This document shows positions 23,957-35,128 of a DNA stretch of 64,000 nt, one piece after another. Source of the DNA: Eucommia ulmoides (taxonomy: Eukaryota > Streptophyta > Magnoliopsida > Garryales > Eucommiaceae). The stretch lies in assembly GCA_016647705.1 (NCBI GenBank), contig CM028328.1, positions 42,167,429 through 42,231,428 of the forward strand, read 5' to 3'. A model generated the notes under the pieces. It was not told the DNA's origin. It did no database searches and worked only from the letters and a program-made list of their open reading frames with translations. The position numbers and the translations under genes are program-made. Within the stretch, counting starts at the first letter, position 1. Each line of letters opens with the position of its first letter.

Positions 23957-24493
23957 CTTATTGTTAAAATTATGACAACACACATGCTTATACATGTGTC
24001 AAAATATTGGGAAGAAAAAAAAAATAGAAATGAAATGAAAATGAGACAAGGTCACTGTGCGTGTGTATATATATAAGGACTTTCTATTTATTTAATTTTT
24101 CTCTCTCTTTCTAATCCTCTTTGTTCTCTCTCTATCTATAGATCAATTTTTCTCTCTAATTTTTCTTGTCTAAGACTAAGGTATATATATATATTGTTAA
24201 AATAAAATATATGTAATATCCGGAAATTTATATTTTTGAAAACATTACTTTATATACAAATTTAATATTTTTGGAACCGAATTTGTAAATTGGTGGTGTA
24301 TATATATGCTTGATAATTTTTAGAATTAAATATTAAATTTATATTTTTGAAAATATTATTTTATATGAGTATAATATTTTTATGTTGATTTGTATATTAT
24401 GAAAATTATAATAAATATTTGATAATCTTGGGGAGAAAAGTGTAATTATTAGAATTAATATCAAAAAGAAGGAAAACTTTGGCCACATGAATT

Positions 24494-24534
<41 letters not shown>

Positions 24535-25271
24535 CATATATTGTGTGTTTTACACGTGTAATAGGTCTGATAGAATAATAATAATTATAATAATAAGAAA
24601 AACATTACTCCTAATTATATAGGAGAGGCCAAAACAGGAAAAGAGGGAGCAATGTATATATGATAAAGTCTAATTAACATTCCGGAAGTTTTTTTAGCGA
24701 GAAAAAAAATATTCGGTTCGGATTTTAGCTTCGGATTTTAGGTAGAATTTCTAACTCTTATAATATTTGTATTTAATCTGTCTATTGGGTGATTTGTGTT
24801 ATTATTGTTGGTAAAATTTATCGTTGTTAGTTTGCATGAAATAATTATGATTATGTGAAAATCATGCCAAGGTGTTTTATTTGTCGCGTTAATTAAATGC
24901 ACGTATTAGAGGGGTTGGAATTCTACTGAGCGTTGACTCACAACCCCACAGTTTGATTGCAAGACCGGTGAGAGCGAGACGGTGACAGGAATTTTAGTTG
25001 AATTTTTATTTAAAAATTGTAATAGTCATATTTACTATTCACCGTTGTAACATCGATTCGATAAAAATATAAATTATAAATTCGATAATTATAATTATCG
25101 TTGCCGGATTGCAAATTAAAATATTTTTATAAAATGAATTATTAAACTCTTGTTGCCGTCGCATTATAAATTTATCAGATTTTATAGAATGAAAATTTGG
25201 TCAATCGGTTATAATGTTAATTTCTCCAAGGGGAGAAACTGCATGGCGACCTTGGGAAACCGGGTCGTCAC
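23573..25271 (+). mobile_element. Gypsy-like solo LTR, related to the LTR at 554-10716
   Basis: It starts TGTAAGACCCAATTTTG and ends GAAACCGGGTCGTCACA, the same terminal motifs as the first family, with a different middle. A TATA-like TATATATATAAGGAC (24065-24079) precedes a CT-rich leader. The flanks (ATAAT and TTCTA) do not match, and the right side runs straight into the middle of a first-family LTR, so the pair looks recombined rather than a clean insertion. About 1.7 kb, no coding region. Confidence 0.65.
23918..23956. repeat. (AAT)n microsatellite
   Basis: About 13 AAT units inside the gypsy-like LTR. Confidence 0.95.
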
Positions 25272-27085
25272 ATTCTATATCACGTTTAATTTACGAGATT
25301 ATCGATACGGACATGTATATATATAGTTATACGCAAAAAAAAATATGTGGGAATATAGTGAATTTATATTTGTATTAGAAATATTTAAATTGGGAATCAT
25401 TTAATTTAAAATAAAAATTCAATTAGAATGATAATTTTTTATATTTCATTACCTAGTAATATTGTTAATAATTAGTTAATATTTTTCTCTAGTTAAATTA
25501 TGAATTGATAAATTTTATAAATGTAACAATAATATTTTAGTTGTATAGTTAATATGATATTGAGAGAATAGAATATTTAATTTTAATAAATTTCATATAA
25601 TTAAGAAAATTTGGGAATGAAAAAAATGACATTTTAGTGTTATGCATTTCTTATTGTATTAGCTTTATTTAAGTAAATCCTTAGTTTAGGTCATGTCGTT
25701 GTTAGGTTCACAAACAACGCCAACTATGGTGATATTTTGACGATAGCCTATTAGCAATGCAAATATTGAGATGAGTGTATTGTCTTCTATGTAAATTGTA
25801 AAATTATATTTTTATACTAAGATGTGAAAAGAAACGGTTTATTAAAATTGATTATTTTATAATATTGAATGGATTAAGTAAATAGTTAAATGTGAAAAGT
25901 TATTTTTATTATTATACTATTGTGCCCGACAAGAGGGTGCCGGATATTGTTAGTCCTAACCGCACAACATGTCCTGTAGGACATTGTATTGTGACCTGAC
26001 AAGATGGCAAGTCCTGATAGTGGTGGTGGTAGTTGTTGTTGTTGTTGATGATGATGATTATCATCATGATATGGTGATTTAGGTGGCGTTTGGTTAGTGT
26101 TCCCACTTTTTTTAACCCAATTGAAATGGGTTGGGTTGAGTTGAATTCGGTTGGGTTGAGAATTTTGGGAACAGAATTGCATTTGGTAACGACAATTTTT
26201 GTTTTGTGCTGAGAACAGAATGTGTTTGATAACGATTTTATCATAAAATTAATTATTATTTTTTTTGAATTTTTTTTTTGTGTTTGGTGGTGGTTGGCGG
26301 TGGCAGGACGGCGACGACGACGGCAGTGGTGTCAGACGGTGGTCGGACACCGGCAATGGCAGTGGTGGCCGAATGGTGGCTGGTGACGGTCGTTGGACGG
26401 CGGCGGTGGACGGTAACCAGCGGCAGTGGACAGCGTCGGGTGGTCGTCGGACGGTGGCCGGAGTTGAGAACTTTGGGTTGAGTTTTTTGGGCACAAAAAA
26501 GCAAGTTTTTTTTTTTTCTCATTTCCTTAACATTTTGAGAATCAATTCCTATTTTTTTGATTGGGTTGGGTTGAGTTTTGTATTTATCAAACGCGTTCCC
26601 AAAAATTAAATTCAGAATTTTTGGGTTGGGTTGAATTGGGTTTGGTTGGGAACACTAACCAAACGGGGCCTTATATTACATGTTGGCTCTTACCATTGAA
26701 GAAATTGAATGACCCTAACACTGATAACAACCTTAGATTACACAGTTGTACAATACCGTTATAACTTCAGATCGTGAGGTGAAACGATTTTATAATTAAT
26801 AAGAAATATGTTTCTGGTATTTTATTATATAAAAGTGATTTTATGGTTGATTTATATTTAGTTGTTATATCTTGATGATACTTATGAATTTTGTTATTGT
26901 CCAGTGCAGTTATATTCTGTTTTGGAAAATATCACTATAGTTATATTTTATTTTGAAAAGTGAATTTGTTAAATATAATTGATCCCTAAATTATTTTTAT
27001 AATATGAATACTATACACCGATAAAATATTTTATTTCAAGTACTCCAATTAGAGACAGGTTCACTAATAGCTTTAGGAAGAGTTA
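25272..27085 (+). mobile_element. Truncated gypsy-like LTR of the first family, carrying a MITE
   Basis: It aligns by eye with about 9340-10390: GTTAGGTTCACAAACAACGC-like text near 25700, ATTTTGACGATAGC, the TTGTTGTTGATGATGAT run, and CGTGAGGTGAAACGAT. It is 5'-truncated by the LTR at 23573-25271 and ends near 27085. The MITE at 26082-26670 interrupts it. Confidence 0.6.
26082..26670. mobile_element. Tourist-like (PIF/Harbinger-type) MITE
   Basis: The ends are inverted repeats of about 23 bp (GGTGGCGTTTGGTTAGTGTT at the left; GGCCCCGTTTGGTTAGTGTT as complement of the right) flanked by TTA on both sides (26079-26081, 26671-26673). The paralogous LTR at about 9975-9990 has the empty site with one TTA. 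The interior has a GC-rich GGTGGC/GGACGGC block (about 26285-26470) unlike its AT-rich surroundings. The ORFs there run in several frames on both strands and are compositional. Element length 589 bp. Confidence 0.85.
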
Positions 27086-27420
27086 GAGGGCTCACTTTTT
27101 CTCTCTCTCTCGCTTCCCTTTTCTTTTTCTCTCTTTTCTAATTCTCTTCCTCTTCCTCTATTTCTCTTTTTCTCTCTTTTCCCTTATCTTTTTTTATTTC
27201 CCATTTTTATATCTCTTTTTTTTAGTTTCCTTTCTTTTCTTTTCTTTTTTATATGTATTTTGTTTTCTTTTTTCTTCCTTTTTTTTTCTTTTTTTTTTTT
27301 TTTTGTATTTTTTCAAAAATAAATAAAAATAAAGCAATTGCAAAATAAAATAAAAAAAATTGCAAGGACAATATTTAGTTCCCAATTTTTTGGTGACAAA
27401 AACATTCATCTTACCTAATA
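27086..27420. other. Pyrimidine-rich low-complexity stretch
   Basis: CT-rich and poly-T sequence. The lysine-rich minus-strand ORF at 27194-27409 is only its translation. Confidence 0.7.
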
Positions 27421-27648
27421 ATAATTTTTTTTTTTTTTGCTACGAATCATGTTCACAGCTACAACATTTACGCTAAAATATTATGGCGGTAAGACATTTG
27501 TCTACAAATTATCTTTCGTACATAAGAAAAAGGAAAATATGTAACTATTTACTACAACTCTTATAGTGTATTGTGGAAACCAACTTTATCTACAAAATGT
27601 TTATTTTGTAGCAAAATTTCATAGCCAAAAATCATTTTTCTTGTATTG
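27421..27648 (-). mobile_element. CACTA element relic
   Basis: The right end reads, as complement, CAATACAAGAAAAATGATTT, one or two changes from the CACTA terminus at 33977. Subterminal GCTACGAA/CTACAAA motifs are scattered inside, as in the larger element. No transposase. The left end is unclear. Confidence 0.5.
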
Positions 27649-28020
27649 TCTCGAAAATTAGAGCACATAGACAGAGGGACGGAAGCAACGGCCAAGTTTC
27701 TAGGTTAGCAATGAATGATTGTAATCGTGAGAGGGGAAGGGAAAGAGGGAAAAAGGCGCAAACTTTGGTTTTACCTAATATCTCACTTAAAGTAAGTCAT
27801 GTAACAAAAACTACTTATAAGATAAAAAAAAAAAAATAATAATAATAAATAATTAAAAAAAAAATTAGTGATAATTAAAAAAAAATTATCACTAAATAAA
27901 TTTTAAGCGAGATTACGTTACACCTAATTTTTGCAATTACAATTTCCATAAAAAAGAGAGAAATTTTGTTTACCAAGCGAGTTAATGGTAGTTTATTATA
28001 GTAGTAATCAAACAATCTTT
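27649..28020. other. No gene seen
   Basis: AT-rich sequence with a short near-palindrome around 27850-27900 (AATTAGTGATAATT and its mirror). Confidence 0.5.
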
Positions 28021-28700
28021 TTTAATACTTATGATGTGAGATCTCACAACATCCATCACTCAAAGACGCTACATTCTCGTCGTGTTGGCCTAGTCCATCG
28101 CTCCCCTTGATTGGTGGTCCAGATAGCAGCCCAGAAACGAACATAGAGCAGTCCATTGCGGACGTCGGGTACCTATCACGAGGCCTCTGACCATCTCTAT
28201 TAATACCACCGCTGTACTGTTCTTGGATTAGGGTTGACTCTGATAACATCTGTAATGCCCCATGCCTCGGCTTCCCTAATTACTCTTGTTCCGAGTTCAC
28301 ATCGCTCAAAATGTTTGAACCAAATACTAGCACTAGCCCATATATTACTTTATATATAAGGTAATTTTTTTTTTTTTTTCTAATATTAGTTAATTTTTTC
28401 TCGGGTTCAAATTTTGGAAATAATCTCTTTGTATACAATGATAAGGTTGTGTACATCAGACCCTCCCCAGACCCCGCAATCGCGGGAGTCTTCGTGCACT
28501 GGGCTGCTTTTATCTTTACCTATTAGATGTACAGATATTATGTTAAACCTCGAAGGGAAGTAAATAATGTTCATCTTAAAAAGAAAGAAAAAATATCCAA
28601 CGCATCACACATCAAATTCACTCACCGTGCCACCATATCCCCACCATTCCGACACCCAACTTTATAACCCCAAGGAACCTCATAACAACATAAGGGAAAA
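28021..28700 (-). mobile_element. LTR-element fragment: LTR end, PBS and start of internal region
   Basis: On the minus strand an LTR end (GGGGCATTACA, at 28261-28251) is followed by ATGTTATCAGAGTCAACC, a tRNA-Met-type primer-binding site, then about 230 bp of GC-richer internal sequence. The 75-codon ORF there could be the start of an internal frame but has no recognisable domain. The LTR side (28251-28700) contains the SINE. Both outer ends are undefined. Confidence 0.5.
28395..28512 (+). mobile_element. Au-like SINE
   Basis: It contains a Pol III B-box GGTTCAAAT (28404-28412) and the family-typical downstream text: AAGGTTGTGTACATCAGACC, CCCCAGACCCCGCAATCGCG, CGTGCACTGGGCTGCTTTT, ending in T. 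This is the known 3' half of plant Au SINEs. The A-box side is degenerate. The left boundary is approximate. Confidence 0.75.
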
Positions 28701-28886
28701 AAAAAGGTTTTAATTATATGCTTCCAATTAGTAATCAAATCTATTCTTAAACTAAGTACAGGATGACAATTTATTTATTTATTTTGTATACGACAAGCAT
28801 GGCCCTGAACTGGAACAAATAGGACAAACTTAAACGTACTTTAATATACAAACAAGTGTGCGCATGACAAACAACAAGGAAAGCAA

Positions 28887-30394
28887 TTACGATCCATTAT
28901 TATTTTTAGGGTAGAGGGCGAGGTAAGTCTGGATAAAAGTTAGGATGAGACCAAGAGACGCAGCAAGGAAAGCAAGAAGAGTCCAAGGGCTGCTAAAATG
29001 GGTGTTGGTCCATTCATTCACCCAAAACTTCACCTTGTTGTTGCAATAACTCTCGATCTTCTCCTTTGCACGCTCATAGGCAACAGAGTTGGGCACCAAA
29101 TCAGTTGCTATCTTGTTGAATAGATCGGCCACCTGTTCATCACTACCCAAATAATTCCTAAGTATGCCTTTCTTCCTCAGCTCCTTCACGTCTTCCTGGT
29201 TGTCTATGAATGAATCCATGAACCATATGTACGAGGTTATTCGAACTCCTTGGGACCGTTCGGACACATTTCGTATGCCACTAGGTTCAACAGCAACGAT
29301 TTCGTGGAGTCGTCAATGGTTACTGGAGGAAGCCTTAGGATTTCCCTGTGAAATTGATTCTCGGAAGAAACATCCGAGAAACGGGTGGTTTTGCTACTCC
29401 TGAAGTGTATCCCCGCCGTCCGGAGCTCCCGGGCAGCCCAAAATGTCTGCCAATCACTGCCGCCCGAGATGCTTTTGTTCGTGGGTTTGGCTTCATCCGT
29501 TCGTTCGGGCTGGAGAGCATCGATATGAATGAGTGTCTTCCACAAGATGTCGAGGAGATGATGCTTCTCCACGGCCGGCGATTTGGGTTGGTTTACTATG
29601 GGGTTTGGCTTTCTTTTGAAACACTTGCATTTGATGAGATTGATGACCTCTTTGAGGCAAAAGTCCATGCACGACTCTCCGGACGGTGGAAGCCCTCTTA
29701 TGGTTCTAATGAATTCTTTCACCATGGAAACTCCTTTGTCCTCTTTATACCTCATCTTCATAAGCGCTTCGAGCACGATAAAGGGAAGCTGATTCTCTAG
29801 CAAAAACAAGTCCCGTTGAACGAAAGATATTTCGTGGGCCTTCATTCTTGTTTCCCAGGGGCTGCTTCTTGAAATGGATTCCATGAATTGAAGAAGGAAG
29901 CAACCGTCTAGGAACATCATCCTCGAAAAGGACTCGTCCTCGAACCTCTCCGTCGATTCATTGACGTAAGAATTATTGGCCTGCGCACACACTTTCCGGA
30001 CCTCGTCGTACAACAGGTTTATGGAATTTGGTATCGAATTTTCGACGAATTTTCTTGTGAGTGACGCCTTGAATTTCTCCATGCGTGTGAGCTCAGGTTT
30101 TCCGTGATGGTAGGGGCCGATGGAGACCAAAACAGGATCGAAGCAGTCTTGGTTGGCCTCGATCTTTCGGAGCATTTCTGGGACTTTGTGGATCTCGGAC
30201 GATTTGTTGTGCGCCCAATATCTTCAGAATTCATTTGGCTGTAAACTGACATCACTTTGTACTACGGTGCTCAAAATTTCGCGGTCATCGACCGTAGTTA
30301 TGATGGGCTCTCCGGTGCTGGTGTCGTCTTTTCTGATCACTCTCCTCTTTGCAGATATCTCATTTGTAATCGTTGTTCCCTCTTGAATTTCCAT
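28887..30394 (-). pseudogene. DUF247 (UPF0481) membrane protein gene, disrupted
   Basis: Read on the minus strand from the likely ATG at 30394. Family landmarks in order: a KVPEMLR phrase, VSIGPYHHG, the Asp-Gly-Cys-Phe-Leu-Leu core, the LENQLPF motif, and at the C-terminus an ITSYIWFMDSFID stretch, LGSDEQVADLFN and one membrane segment ending in QTYLALYP. Two lesions are visible: an in-frame TGA at 30226-30224 before the KVP motif, and a one-base frame change at about 29250-29265 between LLNLVAYE and ITSY. Together the pieces give about 500 codons, normal for this plant family of unknown biochemical role. Single-exon structure also fits. If the TGA lies in a spliced leader or the indel is an assembly error the gene could be live; I favour a pseudogene. 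Antisense ORFs here are shadows. Confidence 0.85.
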
Positions 30395-30954
30395 TGTTGT
30401 TATCAAAAAAATTTGAGTCTGTAGCGAAGGCAAATATTGGATTTGGGAAATATTTCACTTCCTACCTTTAAGTTTGAAATGGTTGTCAAAATGCCATATC
30501 ATATTATATATACTAAAAACGGAAGACAATAGCCGAGAATGGACGAAGGGCAAGAACCGTAATTATCTACCTTCTCAGCATTTGTAGGGAGAAAAAAATG
30601 AGATAATAATATATTAAATGTGTTATTATCTCCTTCCTACCCCATTTTACAAACTCATTTGATACCACTTTACTCTTATTCTATTCTAACCCCTTTATTT
30701 TAAATTTTACAAAAATACAAAATAACTTTATTTCTTTATTTTCAAATTTAGATTCAATATTTAATGGTAAAACTAACAAATTTCACCAAATTAAAAAAAT
30801 TTAATTTTTTAATTTATTATAAATAGAGAGAACAAAATAAAAATAAAAAAATCAAAGTATGAGGGGATAAAAATTAATAATTATTATTTTTTGAAATTTT
30901 TGATTGGACCAAGAAGTGAGAAATATTTTTTTTAAGGTGCACATATGTATTACT

Positions 30955-30988
<34 letters not shown>

Positions 30989-31116
30989 TAGTCCAAAATT
31001 TCCAATCAAACAACTTTACTTTTTAATATATTTATTTTTATGTCACGGAAAAAAACACTTTTTGCTTTGCTTAAATCTCCAACAAAATTTTAATTACCAT
31101 ATAAATAATCATATAC
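30395..31116. other. Intergenic, AT-rich with 31-bp poly-T
   Basis: No gene recognised. A poly-T run occupies about 30957-30987. The ORF over it is an artefact. Confidence 0.6.
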
Positions 31117-31170
31117 TTACGTTGCGTTTGGTACGCTGAAGTGGAATAGAATATAATGCAATGGAAATAG

Positions 31171-31835
31171 TGTTGATTATATCTCATAATCACAATAAAA
31201 CGGAATTAAACAATAATCTAAAACATACATGATTATTAGGACACAACAATAAATAACGATAATCAAATACGTACCTATTTGGACCATCGCAGGAGATTGA
31301 ATCTGTAGCAGCAGATTACTAACTAGGTCTTCCTCCCTATGATCTAAATTTCGTGCTGGCGGCTCTCAATGGGAAGAAACTCTTAATCTAAACTAGGTAG
31401 AGGACCTAATTATTTATATTAGGGTTTCTTGTTAGACCCTCCCATAACGGCCTTCAATAAAATTCAAAATCTACACTTACCACTTAATTGGGCTTCTAGA
31501 TAAAAGGTGCCACAACCCAAATCAAAATACGACCACTGATTATTTTGGCTGCTTATATAATAAATTATTCATTAACCCGTTTTTTTAAAACAGTTAATTC
31601 AATTAATATTAGCCCATAAAAATATTCCAATATTCTCTCATTTTGGTTACATTAATTGAATAAATTTAATTTTGAAAATAAGACTCTTGGATTAATAATA
31701 GAAATTTTTTATTTTTGGTGTGACCACACCTTTTATTTAAAGAAATGATAATTTATAAGTAGTATCTTGATAAACTTATCTGGTCCAATATGATCTTAAT
31801 TTTGGATTGTGATGGTCTATATGTTAATCTCAACA
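31171..31835 (-). repeat. 3' LTR of element C
   Basis: Plus-strand start TGTTGATTATATC, end CTCAACA. The first 460 bp match the partner LTR, including CATCGCAGG and ATCTAAATTTCGTG phrases. It contains the intact target sequence CATACATGATT that in the partner is split by the CACTA element. Confidence 0.8.
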
Positions 31836-32329
31836 AACATAGCCCCCCCTCATACTCACAAATACTTATAACTTTATCGACATGGATCGTAAGCTAAGTA
31901 GTGTAGTAAGAAACCAATGTCAATATGTGATCATTATCTATATGCATTATTTTTTATCGGTCCTCCTTACAATTTCTTAACAAAATTAAATTGTAATTGC
32001 AATTTCTCAATAAAATAAAATTATTAATTGCAGTTTCTCAACAAAATAAAACTATTGCAATTTCTCAACAAAATGAAATTATTTGACTTTAACAAGTTAT
32101 TTGTTACTAACAATTCATCATGAGATCTCAAAATAGTGATTTGTGACAACCAAAAGTATACAATTGTAATTCTTAAGGCATAATATCTTAAGATACCATA
32201 TTGTATAATCAATTCAAATAATATAATATGCAATAATATAATACGCAATAATGATGATCATCAAATAGATTTTAATTTTGCATAATGCATAATAATAGTG
32301 GTCACAATATAATCATCGAAATAAAGAGA

Positions 32330-33570
32330 AATACAAAACTTTTCACTAAATCCGATAATCAAAATGCTCAAATAAGTATAAGCAACACCATATAAGAATT
32401 AATTACGTTATCATAAACTCTCATTTGGATAGAGTTTACAATAAACAACAATTCTCTAAGCGTGAAGATCAACAAAATAAGAAAAAATTTATAACAATAT
32501 TTTTAAATGTTTACACGACACAATCATCGAAATAAAGGAAATTACAGAGACTCCCACTAAATCAAGGAATCAATTTAGAATTTTATTGTGGTATTAATGT
32601 TGTTCACAACAAAAATAAACTGCTTTCACAAAAAAAATTACAAATAGATCAATTATGGACAATAAGCAAAATGCTCAATTAAACTTAGACAATTTAATAC
32701 AAGAATCAATAGCATTATCATAAACTTTCATTTGGGCAAAATCTACAATAAACAATTATTCTTTAATCATGAGGATCAACAAAATAAGAAAAAATTCCAA
32801 ATTTAAAAGTCCATCTCTTTTGGGCAGATTGACTTTCAAATCCATATATTTCTTTCAAAACATAATGAAACAAATAATCTTTCAAAATCCATTCTTTTTG
32901 GACAAACAAATTTATAAAACTATTTATCTCACATAATATCCTTATGCAATTAAATTAGTTTGCATAATAATCCTCGGTAATGGGCAAAATACTCAATTAA
33001 GTATAGACAATATAATATAAGAATCAATTGTATTATCATAAACTCTCTTTTGGGTAGAGTCTATAGTAAATAACTATTCTTTAATCATGAGGGTCAATAA
33101 AATAAGAAAAATTTACAAATTTAAAAATTTATCTCCTTTGGGTAGATTGACCTTCAAATCCATATATTTCCTTCAAAACATAATGAAACGAATAATCTTT
33201 AAAAATTCATTCCTTTTGGGTAAACAAATTTATTAAATTATTTATCTCACATAATATCCTCATGCAATTAAATTAATTTGCACAATAACCCTGAGCAATA
33301 GGCAAAATGCTCAATTAAGCATAGACAGTATAATATAAGAATTAATTGCATTATTATAAACTCTCTTTTGGGTAGAGTCTACAATAAACAATTATTCTTT
33401 AATCATGAAGATCAATAAAATAAAATAAAAATTACAAATTTAAAAATTCATCCCTTTTGGATAGATTGACCTTCAAATATATATATATTTCCTTTAAAAC
33501 ATAATGAAACAAATAATATTTTAAAATTAATTCATTTTGGACAAATAAATTTATCAAATTATTTATCTTG
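32330..33570 (-). repeat. About 3.5 tandem repeats of 307-318 bp in the leader of element C
   Basis: The marker TAAACTCTCTTTTGGGTAGAG or its variants recurs at 32414, 32721, 33039 and 33357 (spacing 307, 318, 318). Each unit has short hairpins whose loops carry CTTTTGGG, and a CCTTCAAAT...ATATTTC phrase. The array follows the primer-binding site in transcription order, so it would be the untranslated 5' leader. Confidence 0.85.
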
Positions 33571-34828
33571 AATCAATAGGAATAAAAACCCTAAGATTTT
33601 ATAGTCAATAGAAGCAAAAAATTACATGAAATCACGGCCCCAAGTTTCAAGTTCGGGAGTTTTCTAGGGTTTGTAGCCAAAACTTCAACCACGAAATACT
33701 CTCTGATTACACAACCAAATATCATGTATAATATATCAAATTAAAGTTTGAAACAAGAGGAATAAAAACCCTAAGATTTCACAGTCAATCGAAACAAAAA
33801 ATCACATAAAATAATGCCCGTAAGTTTTTGTTTTGTTTAAGAACAGAAAAATTAAAAAAAAATTCTAAAAAAAAAAATTGTCGATCCTAAATCATGTACG
33901 TAAGCTCTGATGCCATATATTGATTATATCACATAATCACAATAAAACAAAATTAAACAATAATCTAAAGCATACAAACTACAAGAAAAATGACTTTTGA
34001 CTACGAAATAAAAATTTCGTAGCTAAACGTTAGTTTTTTGCGACGAATTATAAAAATTGTTGCGGAAAGTTGATTTTTTTTTTTAACCAACGAAAAGTAA
34101 TTTGTAGCCAAATGCCTTCCCGCCAAAATAATTTTGGCGCAAATGATATAACTAAGAAATTGATTCGTAGCCAAAAATATTTCTTAATTATTAGCTACGA
34201 TGGGTATTTTTTTGTTGCTAACAAATTTGGTGCTAAATTTTTTATAACGGGAAAAAATATCGCTACGAAAGATTCCATAACGAAAAACTAGTACTTTGCA
34301 CAATGGAAATAATTTTGCAAGGAAACCTTAAATGAAAATGGGAGCTAAAAATAGTTTTCCCTTATAAACTATAGAAATTGTTAAAAAAATTATTTTTTTG
34401 GCGATGAATTTATTCTATAAACATTTTGTAGGTAAAAGTTAGTTTTTGCTCGACGAACATTAAAAGTTGTAGTTTGCTCGACGAACATTAAAAGTTGTAG
34501 AGAATGACCCATCTCCCTTCCCCAGCCATTGAAAATGGAATAACATAAGAATAAAGAATTTGTCAAAACCATATGGATGTTTTGTGTTCATTTCCATGTT
34601 GTTAAGACGTCCTACTCAATAGTCGGGTATAGTATGATGCTGACCATTGCAGCTTGGACTTTAAAGCCCTCCCCCCAACCTCCTGAACTTTTCTTGTCCT
34701 CCCACATTGATGCTTCATTTTCGGAGTTTCAGGATGTGCATATAGTGGTTTAGATTGGACATTCTACCAATAGCATCTCATCGACATAGATAAGGATGAT
34801 TATAACATTATTCCTATAGTGCTGGCAT

Positions 34829-35128
34829 ATGATACAAGGACTTCTAAAAAAAAATCTAAAAGTATACAGGAAATTTGTTCGTTCTGATTTTTCGGTGATA
34901 TACTTGAGGGATATCCCTTCTTATTTAATTAGTTATCAAACTTTTCAACAACTCAATAAACTTCTGATGTCTGAACCTTGGATTTTTTTCCTATGGAATC
35001 AGAAAGATTTTTTTTCTTGTTTCCTGATGTGTTCCTGTGGTTGTTTTACAACTTTTACTTTATCATGGCGACATTGTTACAAAGAGAATCTATCGGACCA
35101 ACATGTTATGCTTTCTGCAAAATGTCAG
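34829..35128 (+). pseudogene. Captured exon 1 inside the CACTA element
   Basis: An open frame runs from 34829 to a good splice donor (CAG/GTATGT at 35128/35129). The frame in phase with the downstream exon ends in LSAKCQ. The source gene is not recognised; a poly-A/T-rich start and the lack of an upstream partner suggest a fragment. The last 139 bp are repeated in inverted orientation at about 36227-36365. Confidence 0.4.

Noticed and set aside
26249-26609. Overlapping ORFs on both strands rich in Pro, Arg, Gly and Val
   Set aside because: Compositional, within the GC-rich core of a MITE.
23573-27085. A single full-length LTR element with LTRs at both ends
   Set aside because: The two parts abut with no primer-binding site or polypurine tract between them and belong to different LTR subtypes.
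29164-30386. Plus-strand ORFs of up to 150 codons
   Set aside because: Antisense shadows of the DUF247 pseudogene.
32330-33570. CRISPR-like regular spacing
   Set aside because: Repeats are contiguous 307-318-bp tandem units without spacers, in a plant LTR element.
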